In this document: positions 6,364 through 10,123 of the stretch, piece by piece
Layout: every line of letters begins with the position of its first letter
How positions within the stretch are numbered: the stretch's first letter is position 1
The notes under the pieces: generated by a model
Told to the model about the DNA's origin: nothing
The model's input: only the letters and a program-made list of their open reading frames with translations
Databases searched by the model: none
NCBI GenBank assembly: GCA_023252315.1
Contig: JAJPEB010000036.1
Span: 1-10,123, forward strand
DNA from: Candidatus Woesearchaeota archaeon
GTDB taxonomy: Archaea > Nanobdellota > Nanobdellia > Woesearchaeales > UBA525
DNA length: 10,123 bases
Direction of reading: 5' to 3'
Program-made: the position numbers and the translations under genes

Positions 6364-6915
6364 CTACGCCACCACGATCCCCCTGCGCCGAAGCTCGAGG
6401 AAGCACTTCGCGCACGCCTCCACGTCCGCCTTCGCGTCGTGCGCGCCCTCGAAGCCCTGCCCGAAGAGCGCATGGTGCAGCTCGGGCAGCTTGGGCCACT
6501 TGCCGAACATGGCGGTGGCCGAGCGCATCGTGCACACCTTGCCGTGGCGCGAGAACGGCAGCGGGAGCGCGCAGCGCAGGAACTCGGCGGACACGATGGG
6601 CTCGTCGAACGCGAGGTTGTGCGCGACGACGCACTGCGCGCCCTCGAGCGCCCGGGAGAACTCGCCGAGCGCGTGGCGCAGCGGCACGCCGTGCTCGAGC
6701 GCGCGCTCGGTCGTGATGCCGTGGATGCGCACCACGTCCTGCGGGATCGTGAAGCCTTCCGGCCGGATGAGCAGGTTGCCGTGGCCTGCGCGCTCGCCCT
6801 GCGCATCGAGGAGCAGCCATGCGAGCTGGACCACGCGCGGCCAGCTCTCGACCTCGTGCACGCTCGCGCCCCAGCGCGGCAGTCCCGTCGTCTCCGTGTC
6901 GAACACCAAGAACAT
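6364..6915 (-). CDS. DEDDh-family 3'-5' exonuclease (DnaQ-like)
   Basis: A 183-residue stand-alone exonuclease domain of the DnaQ/RNase T type, which removes nucleotides from 3' ends with two metal ions. Motifs: Exo I FDTETTG with D6 and E8; Exo II HNLAFD with D104; Exo III HDAKAD with H159 and D164. These are the four acidic residues plus the general-base histidine that define the DEDDh class. A longer frame runs upstream through the lipoprotein region, but the ATG at 6915 starts exactly at the domain's first strand (MFLVFDTET) and is 26-27 bases from a TATA box, so this start is preferred. There is no polymerase or helicase domain. It may act in DNA repair, proofreading in trans, or RNA trimming; the sequence does not decide. 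The carboxy end has three cysteines (128, 168, 171) without a clear metal motif. Confidence 0.92.
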   Translation of the reverse strand: MFLVFDTETTGLPRWGASVHEVESWPRVVQLAWLLLDAQGERAGHGNLLIRPEGFTIPQDVVRIHGITTERALEHGVPLRHALGEFSRALEGAQCVVAHNLAFDEPIVSAEFLRCALPLPFSRHGKVCTMRSATAMFGKWPKLPELHHALFGQGFEGAHDAKADVEACAKCFLELRRRGIVVA

Positions 6916-6938
6916 GCGTATCGCCGTATCTCCCGAGG

Positions 6939-6944
6939 ATATAT
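6939..6944 (-). promoter_or_regulatory. TATA box for the exonuclease gene
   Basis: ATATAT, centred 26-27 bases before the ATG at 6915. It decides the exonuclease start against the longer open frame and separates the gene from the lipoprotein gene, whose stop is at 6984-6986. Confidence 0.65.
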
Positions 6945-6983
6945 GCGTTGCGGCCGCGCAGGGCGGGGCGATCAGGGGCACGG

Positions 6984-7337
6984 TCAGTCGTTCGTGACCT
7001 TGCTGCCCGCGAGGCTCGGCGGGGTATAGTCGACCGTGCACCCGCAGCCGCACTCGTCGGAGAACGCGTCTTGCCCCCCGCAGGTGAAGCGCAGCGTCGC
7101 GCACTGCGCGGGGTCCCTCGACTTGTAGTCGCGCTTCGGGCTGCCGTAGTCGCAAAAGCCCGTCTCTTTCTCGGGGCACTGCGCGAAGTCGCAGCTGGGC
7201 CCCTCGCGCGCGACGATGTCCCCGCTCGGGCAGATCTTGGTGTCCTTCGCGCACGCCGCCTGCGCCGTGGGAGCCTGCGGCGCCGCACAGCCGACGAGCA
7301 CCGCCACGAGCAGGAGCGGGAGGAGCGCGGCTCTCAT
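6984..7337 (-). CDS. Cysteine-rich predicted lipoprotein
   Basis: A 117-residue secreted, probably lipid-anchored protein of unknown function. Residues 1-16 form a hydrophobic signal ending in the lipobox LVGC (14-17), with C17 as the predicted lipidated residue. The mature part has ten more cysteines at 29, 36, 49, 54, 62, 79, 86, 96, 98 and 100. The first half follows the pattern K-I-C-P-S-G-D ... G-P-S-C-D-F-A-Q-C-P, a short Cys module that I recall from several archaeal and bacterial exported proteins. The second has DYKSRDPAQC, RFTC and a closing ECGCGC, again a recurring exported-protein pattern. Five disulfides are possible. The open frame begins at a TTG at 7349, but the ATG at 7337 lies 28 bases from the TATA box, whereas the TTG would be too close, so 7337 is chosen. 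Partner or ligand unknown. Confidence 0.8.
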   Translation of the reverse strand: MRAALLPLLLVAVLVGCAAPQAPTAQAACAKDTKICPSGDIVAREGPSCDFAQCPEKETGFCDYGSPKRDYKSRDPAQCATLRFTCGGQDAFSDECGCGCTVDYTPPSLAGSKVTND

Positions 7338-7361
7338 TGCGGGACGCAAGGGGCATGGAGG

Positions 7362-7369
7362 ATATAAAT
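7362..7369 (-). promoter_or_regulatory. TATA box for the lipoprotein gene
   Basis: ATTTATAT on the minus strand, centred 28 bases from the ATG at 7337. This rules out the in-frame TTG at 7349, which would lie only about 16 bases from the box centre and therefore upstream of the transcription start. Confidence 0.72.
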
Positions 7370-7560
7370 GTTGCCGCGGATGATATTGCGAATCAGGCGG
7401 CCGTATCGGGATGCTGCGGAGCTTCTATGCTTGCGCAGGTCCTGCGTCGCGCTCGCCTCCCGGGAACTGAGTTTCCGGTCGCCCATCGAGCTGCGCTCTC
7501 TTGGCTCCGGCACGATGCGCTCCTGGAGCACTCCAAGGCAGCATGCCTGAGGGGGGAGGC
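7370..7560. other. Non-coding stretch with several hairpins, possible RNA gene
   Basis: Short frames exist on both strands but none has a promoter-supported start or a recognisable sequence. Visible structures are CGCAGG/CCTGCG (7434-7446), an 8-bp hairpin CCGGGAAC-TGA-GTTTCCGG (7460-7478, one G-T pair on the plus strand) and a longer arm in which GCTGC (7490-7494) and CTTGG (7500-7504) pair with CCAAG-GCAGC (7533-7542), with the palindrome GCTCCTGGAGC (7519-7529) inside. This could be a structured RNA on the plus strand, since the wobble pair favours it, or a 5'/3' untranslated region. I cannot match it to SRP RNA, RNase P RNA or a C/D-box RNA. Confidence 0.3.
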
Positions 7561-7614
7561 GTAAGAAGAACCGAAGGAGGAATGGATGAAAGAAAGAGAA
7601 ATGAAGGAAGAAAT
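7561..7614 (-). terminator. Long polypyrimidine tract after the VOC gene
   Basis: On the minus strand more than 50 bases following the VOC stop (7627-7629) are mostly T and C, with runs such as TTTCTTCCTTC and TTTCTCTTTCTTTC. It resembles the tracts after the thioredoxin-like gene and the 87-residue gene and is inferred to be an archaeal-type terminator. It stands out sharply from the G+C-rich surroundings. Confidence 0.5.
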
Positions 7615-7626
7615 GCCGGGAACGAT

Positions 7627-8064
7627 CTATCGCTTCCCCTTCGCCGCCTTCTTCGCGGAGGTCTCCTTCATGGGGGCCTTCTTCGCCGTGGCCGCAGTCT
7701 TTGCCGCGGGCTTCTTGCCCTCCTCGTGCAGGCCGACGATGTTGCCCTCGGGGTCGATGAACGCCGCGAGCGCGCCCATGCCCATCGGGGTCTTCGGGAG
7801 CGCGACCTTGCCGCCGTTCGCGACGACCTTCGCGAGCATCGCGTCGATGGACGCGACCGTGAGGTAGTTCATGAACGGCTGGCGCGGGTCCTTGCGCTTC
7901 ATCATCCCGCCGTCGATGCCGACGCCATCGCTCTTCGCCTTGACCCAGAAGTAGTCGTAGTCGGGCATGTACTGGATCTCCCACCCGAACGTCTTCTCGT
8001 AGAACGCCTTCGCGCGCTGCACATCGTTCGCCGGGATCTCGAAATGGACCACTGGGTTGGGCAT
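7627..8064 (-). CDS. VOC (glyoxalase-fold) protein with Lys/Ala-rich tail
   Basis: Residues 3-115 form one vicinal-oxygen-chelate domain with two beta-alpha-beta-beta-beta modules: VVHFEIPANDVQRAKAFYEK with H7 and the FYEKTFGW segment, then YLTVASIDAMLAKVVANGG and the closing FIDPEGNIVGLHE, with E114 in the usual metal-ligand position. This is the glyoxalase/bleomycin-resistance/dioxygenase superfamily, subgroup with the D-P-E-G-N ending; substrate unknown. Residues 116-145 are a separate tail with ten lysines and nine alanines in 30 residues, like the C-terminal tail of histone H1 and some bacterial nucleoid proteins, which suggests nucleic-acid binding or is simply disordered. Unlike its neighbours the gene has a predicted leader of about 25 bases, with GAGGTG four bases before the ATG. 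It is divergent from the antiporter gene. Confidence 0.88.
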   Translation of the reverse strand: MPNPVVHFEIPANDVQRAKAFYEKTFGWEIQYMPDYDYFWVKAKSDGVGIDGGMMKRKDPRQPFMNYLTVASIDAMLAKVVANGGKVALPKTPMGMGALAAFIDPEGNIVGLHEEGKKPAAKTAATAKKAPMKETSAKKAAKGKR

Positions 8065-8068
8065 GGGG

Positions 8069-8074
8069 CACCTC
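8069..8074 (-). promoter_or_regulatory. Shine-Dalgarno site of the VOC gene
   Basis: GAGGTG on the minus strand, four bases (CCCC) before the ATG at 8064. This is the one clear case of a first gene whose TATA box is far enough upstream to leave room for a leader, and it is also one that carries an SD site. Confidence 0.6.
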
Positions 8075-8112
8075 GGGACGCTCTCGCTCCCGCCGTGCGA
8101 GACGCTCGCGGG

Positions 8113-8120
8113 TATTAATT
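8113..8120 (-). promoter_or_regulatory. Probable TATA box for the VOC gene
   Basis: AATTAATA on the minus strand, centred about 52 bases from the ATG, placing the transcription start near 8089 and leaving a leader of about 25 bases. No other A/T-rich box lies nearer the gene. Confidence 0.55.
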
Positions 8121-8156
8121 GCTTGCGGAGCGACGGCAGGCGGCATCAGGCGCAAC

Positions 8157-8165
8157 ATTCTAAAA
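8157..8165 (+). promoter_or_regulatory. TATA-like box for the antiporter gene
   Basis: ATTCTAAAA, centred 26 bases before the ATG at 8187, which again gives a leaderless start. The match to the archaeal TATA consensus is weaker than for the neighbouring genes. It points away from the VOC promoter about 45 bases to its left. Confidence 0.55.
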
Positions 8166-8167
8166 GA

Positions 8168-8182
8168 GCGCCTGCGAGGCGC
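8168..8182. promoter_or_regulatory. Palindrome between TATA box and antiporter start: operator candidate
   Basis: GCGCCT-GCG-AGGCGC is a perfect 6-bp inverted repeat with a 3-base centre. It starts three bases after the TATA-like box and ends four bases before the ATG. If the transcript begins at the ATG, the repeat is not transcribed, which argues for a protein-binding site in the DNA rather than an RNA hairpin. In such a G+C-rich region chance cannot be excluded. Confidence 0.35.
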
Positions 8183-8186
8183 ATGC

Positions 8187-9356
8187 ATGGCTGCCGAATA
8201 CGTCACGCTCGACGTGACCCTGTTGCTCTTCGCGGCTATGGCCGGCATCGTGCTCGCGAAGCGCCTGGGCCAGTCCGCGATCGTGGGCGAGATCCTGCTC
8301 GGCGTGCTCATCGGGCCGACGCTGCTCGGCTGGGTGTCCTACGACGAGCCGGTCAAGGTGCTCGCGGAGCTGGGCGCGATCTTCATGCTCTTCACCGTCG
8401 GCCTCGAGTCGGACATGCGTCAGCTCGCGAGGCCGCGCAACGCGCTTGTCGCCGCGGCAGGCGTCGTCCTCCCCTTCGCGCTCGGCTGGTGGGTGTCCTC
8501 GCTCTTCGGCTACGGCGGGCTCGAGGGGCTCTTCATCGCGACCTCGCTCACCGCGACGAGCATCGCGATCACCGTGCGCATCCTCCAAGAGCGCGGCATG
8601 CTCTCGACGCCCGTCGCGCGCACCATCGTCGGCGCCGCCGTGATCGACGACGTGCTCGGGCTCGTCGTGCTCTCCGTCATCACGGGGCTCTCGGGCAGCG
8701 CGGGCTGGGCGGCGCTCGCGGGCAGGGTCGGGATAGCGCTCGGGTTCGTCGCGGCTTGCTTCCTGCTCGTGCGGCCCGTGAACGCGCTCGTGCGCTGGGT
8801 CGAGCTGCGCGTGCGCGCGTCATCCGAGCACGCGGGGCTCTTCGCGGCAATGGTCGTCGCATTCGGCTATGCCGGCATCGCGCAGATCGTCGGCCTCTCG
8901 GCGATCGTGGGCGCGTTCCTCGCGGGCGTCACGCTCGAGGAATCCGGGGGGAAGGCCGTGCGCGAGGCGGCGCACTACCTCGAGACGATCTTCAGCGCGA
9001 TCTTCTTCGTCTCGCTCGGCGTCGTCGCGGACTTCACGAGGCTTGGCGGCGCATGGGCGTTCGCGCTCGCGCTCATCGCGGCCGCGCTCGTCTCGAAATT
9101 CGTGGGCTGCTGGACTGCAGCGCGCGCGTGCGGGCACACCGCGAAGGAGGCTGCCTCCGTGGGCCTCGGCATGGTGCCGCGGGGCGAGGTCGCGATGATC
9201 GTGGCCTTGCTGGGCCTCTCGGCAGGCGTCATCGGCGAGCCAGTCTATGGCGCGATCATCGTCATGGCGTTCGCTACGACGGTCGTGACTCCTCTGCTGC
9301 TCAGTCGGTCTCTTCCCCCCGTGGGCGCGGAGGAGGGGCCTGCAGCGTCGCATTAA
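8187..9356 (+). CDS. CPA2-family cation/proton antiporter
   Basis: A 389-residue membrane transporter of the monovalent cation:proton antiporter-2 family (KefB/NapA type) that exchanges Na+ or K+ for H+. About twelve hydrophobic helices fill the protein. Recognisable features: the early LGQSAIVGEILLGVLIGP (27-44), TATS at 122-125 in the unwound helix, the ion-binding pair D154-D155 in VIDDVLGL, a lysine at 304 (VSKF) probably equivalent to the one that pairs with the aspartates in NapA, and MVPRGEVAMI at 329-338. The Asp-Asp pair is typical of electrogenic CPA2 members. There is no C-terminal TrkA-N/RCK domain, so this is a minimal antiporter without a nucleotide-binding regulatory module; a role in pH or salt homeostasis is likely, cation specificity unknown. 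Leaderless start; divergent from the VOC gene. Confidence 0.92.
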   Translation: MAAEYVTLDVTLLLFAAMAGIVLAKRLGQSAIVGEILLGVLIGPTLLGWVSYDEPVKVLAELGAIFMLFTVGLESDMRQLARPRNALVAAAGVVLPFALGWWVSSLFGYGGLEGLFIATSLTATSIAITVRILQERGMLSTPVARTIVGAAVIDDVLGLVVLSVITGLSGSAGWAALAGRVGIALGFVAACFLLVRPVNALVRWVELRVRASSEHAGLFAAMVVAFGYAGIAQIVGLSAIVGAFLAGVTLEESGGKAVREAAHYLETIFSAIFFVSLGVVADFTRLGGAWAFALALIAAALVSKFVGCWTAARACGHTAKEAASVGLGMVPRGEVAMIVALLGLSAGVIGEPVYGAIIVMAFATTVVTPLLLSRSLPPVGAEEGPAASH

Positions 9357-9405
9357 AAGCGCGGATATGCGCAAGGCACGAGGGGCGACCTATAGCGGGT
9401 CATGG

Positions 9406-9413
9406 TTAAGTAT
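9406..9413 (+). promoter_or_regulatory. Possible TATA box for the 71-residue membrane protein
   Basis: TTAAGTAT. A start 26-27 bases downstream would fall at about 9436, inside the GGAGGTGA site and about 10 bases before the ATG, giving a very short leader. Another candidate, CTATAG at 9390-9395, would leave a leader of about 28 bases and a complete SD site. I cannot choose between them. Confidence 0.35.
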
Positions 9414-9431
9414 CTCCTCCTCTTCTCCCCC
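9413..9431 (+). terminator. Polypyrimidine tract after the antiporter gene
   Basis: Nineteen consecutive pyrimidines about 56 bases past the antiporter stop. It resembles the tracts after three other genes in the window and may end antiporter transcripts. It also lies in the promoter or leader of the following gene, so the assignment is weak. Confidence 0.3.
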
Positions 9432-9433
9432 AC

Positions 9434-9441
9434 GGAGGTGA
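9434..9441 (+). promoter_or_regulatory. Strong Shine-Dalgarno site fixing the start at 9447
   Basis: GGAGGTGA lies five bases before the ATG at 9447, the best SD match in the window. The same frame has an earlier ATG at 9402, but that one has neither an SD site nor a TATA box at the leaderless distance, so 9447 is taken as the start. Confidence 0.65.
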
Positions 9442-9446
9442 GTTCT

Positions 9447-9662
9447 ATGGAGAAGTTGGGCAGAAATGGCGAGTATTACATGCACCGGCATGGCGAGAGG
9501 CACGAGATCAGCTTCGCGACGCAACAGACCGTCGGCTGGTCGACGATAGTGCTCGGCGTGCTGCTCGCCCTCGGCGAGTACTTGGCGTGGTCTGCGGGCA
9601 TGCAGTACCTTCTTGCGGCGCTCACCGTGGTCGCGGGCATCTGGCTCGTCGCGACCCGATAG
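9447..9662 (+). CDS. Small two-helix membrane protein, function unknown
   Basis: A 71-residue protein I do not recognise. Residues 1-27 are polar and rich in His, Arg and Glu (GEYYMHRHGERHE). Two hydrophobic segments follow, about 28-46 (GWSTIVLGVLLALGEYLAW) and 51-70 (MQYLLAALTVVAGIWLVAT), separated by only a few residues, which suggests a helical hairpin with both ends on the same side. The strong SD site at 9434-9441 supports expression from this start; starting at the upstream ATG (9402) would add 15 residues. The gene follows the antiporter on the same strand after about 90 bases. It could be an accessory subunit or unrelated. Codon use is G/C-ending like its neighbours. Confidence 0.7.
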   Translation: MEKLGRNGEYYMHRHGERHEISFATQQTVGWSTIVLGVLLALGEYLAWSAGMQYLLAALTVVAGIWLVATR

Positions 9663-9674
9663 GGCGGACCGCCC
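9662..9674 (+). other. Short G+C hairpin overlapping a stop codon
   Basis: GGGCGG-A-CCGCCC overlaps the last base of the stop codon of the 71-residue gene. It could slow or protect the 3' end of the mRNA. No T run follows, so it is not a bacterial-type terminator. Confidence 0.3.
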
Positions 9675-9697
9675 CCAGCGCCTCTTCGCACGGGAAG

Positions 9698-9708
9698 TTA
9701 TATAAAAT
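9698..9708 (+). promoter_or_regulatory. Strong TATA box for the 87-residue gene
   Basis: TTATATAAAAT, the best TATA match in the window, preceded by a purine-rich GGGAAG that may serve as the TFB recognition element. Its core is centred about 25 bases before the ATG at 9727, indicating a leaderless and probably well-expressed mRNA. Confidence 0.75.
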
Positions 9709-9726
9709 AGGGCTCGGCAGCGGGGG

Positions 9727-9990
9727 ATGGGCAGCGCGCGAAGCGCAGGAGCGGCCCGGGTGAACCCGATGGGCAAGGACAAGAAAGGCGTCAAGAAGCA
9801 TTCGGCAAAGAAGGAGAAGTACGCGAAGTTCCTGCTGGGCAAGGACGATCGCATCTCGTCGCGCTCCAAGGTGCAGCAGCGCGAGGTCCCCCAGTCGCTC
9901 ATCAACGAGAACGACACGCACATCTCGCAGCAGATGCGCCGCATCCCGCGCAACCCCGAGCCCCGCGGCCCCAGGGACAAGAAGAAGTAG
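9727..9990 (+). CDS. Small basic soluble protein, function unknown
   Basis: An 87-residue protein without hydrophobic segments or cysteines that I cannot assign to a family. It is strongly basic: residues 16-40 are dominated by lysine (GKDKKGVKKHSAKKEKYAKF) and the C-terminus by Arg/Pro/Lys, ending in three lysines. A polar Gln/Asn/Glu-rich stretch lies between (VQQREVPQSLINENDTHISQQ). It is probably largely disordered and may bind nucleic acid. The ATG at 9727 fits the leaderless spacing from the strongest TATA box here. An in-frame ATG at 9769 would remove 14 residues and begin right at the Lys-rich part; it is possible, but it would need a leader for which no good SD is seen. A polypyrimidine tract follows the stop directly, consistent with a single-gene unit. 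Confidence 0.7.
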   Translation: MGSARSAGAARVNPMGKDKKGVKKHSAKKEKYAKFLLGKDDRISSRSKVQQREVPQSLINENDTHISQQMRRIPRNPEPRGPRDKKK

Positions 9991-10027
9991 TCCTTTCTTC
10001 TCCTCTCCTTCCTCAATTCCCTTCTCC
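9991..10027 (+). terminator. Polypyrimidine tract directly after the 87-residue gene
   Basis: Begins immediately after the TAG stop; 35 of 37 bases are T or C. This fits an archaeal pyrimidine-rich terminator and parallels the tracts at 70-87 and 7561-7614. Confidence 0.5.
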
Positions 10028-10123
10028 GGCCAACCGAGGAGCGCGCCTTGGGCGTCGCAGCGCGCGATATGCCCTGCGCGCGCCCACAGGACACTATAGG
10101 ACGCAACGCATAAAGCCCGCCCG
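10028..10123. other. Right edge: G+C hairpin and a possible promoter
   Basis: No gene is visible. A 7-bp hairpin GCGCGCG/CGCGCGC (10060-10066 with 10077-10083) is followed by CATAAAG at 10109-10115, which could be a TATA-like box for a gene starting around 10138, outside the window. The evidence for the box is only its A/T content within G+C-rich sequence. Confidence 0.3.

Noticed and set aside
7347..7349. TTG start for the lipoprotein, adding four residues
   Set aside because: It lies only about 16 bases from the TATA centre and would be upstream of the expected transcription start.
6364..7356. A 330-codon reading of the exonuclease starting inside the lipoprotein gene
   Set aside because: The extra N-terminal part is a shadow of the lipoprotein gene; the ATG at 6915 coincides with the first strand of the domain and with the leaderless TATA spacing.
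7334..7480. Small minus-strand frame beginning MGDRKLSSREAS
   Set aside because: It runs across the lipoprotein promoter and start, has weaker G/C third-position preference than its neighbours, and has no SD site or TATA box at a fitting distance.
8057..9409. 450-codon plus-strand frame overlapping the antiporter
   Set aside because: Arg/Ala/His-rich shadow in another frame; the antiporter frame has twelve hydrophobic helices and the Asp-Asp motif.
1..10123. CRISPR array, insertion sequence, attachment site or defence system
   Set aside because: No regularly spaced direct repeats, no transposase or integrase frame, no terminal inverted repeats flanking genes, and no nuclease/ATPase defence pair were seen. 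The lone DEDDh exonuclease is a common housekeeping type.

Overview
The window looks like chromosome from a G+C-rich archaeon. Nearly every transcription unit starts with an A/T-rich TATA-like box whose centre lies about 25-28 bases upstream of the start codon. That spacing puts the transcription start on, or almost on, the ATG, so the mRNAs would be leaderless. Genes are closely packed, no bacterial -35/-10 pairs are evident, and 3' ends often run into polypyrimidine tracts. A DPANN-type archaeon is a guess from the membrane-anchored thioredoxin-like and Cys-rich lipoprotein types; nothing in the window fixes the taxon.

Bases 1-5356 are on the minus strand and concern the cell envelope. Read in the direction of transcription there is a DedA/VTT membrane protein (5324-4674), then a three-gene operon of a membrane GT2 glycosyltransferase (4585-3344), a GT39/ArnT-like GT-C glycosyltransferase with a large extracytoplasmic domain (3339-1252) and a PAP2 phosphatase (1255-800). 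A membrane-anchored thioredoxin-fold protein with a CPTC motif (754-95) follows under its own promoter. Together these genes could supply most of a polyprenyl-phosphate sugar cycle: sugar transfer in the cytoplasm (GT2), transfer outside (GT-C), carrier dephosphorylation (PAP2) and carrier return (DedA). The C-terminal part of the GT-C protein resembles a NodB/DUF2334 polysaccharide-deacetylase fold that lacks the expected catalytic residues.

Bases 5372-8064 are also minus strand: a DUF1003 membrane protein, a DEDDh 3'-5' exonuclease, a ten-cysteine lipoprotein and a VOC (glyoxalase-fold) protein with a histone-H1-like Lys/Ala tail. Two gaps here are not coding and look structured: 6193-6363, with a nested multi-hairpin element closed by an 8-9 bp helix, and 7370-7626, with several hairpins next to a polypurine/polypyrimidine tract.

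From 8157 the genes run on the plus strand: a CPA2 cation/proton antiporter, a 71-residue two-helix membrane protein and an 87-residue basic soluble protein. The VOC gene and the antiporter are divergent and share a 122-base promoter region, which holds a 15-base palindrome between the antiporter TATA box and its start.

Translation appears to start in two ways. Genes first in their transcript are leaderless without a Shine-Dalgarno (SD) site. Operon-internal genes and the two genes with leaders have GGAGG-type sites.
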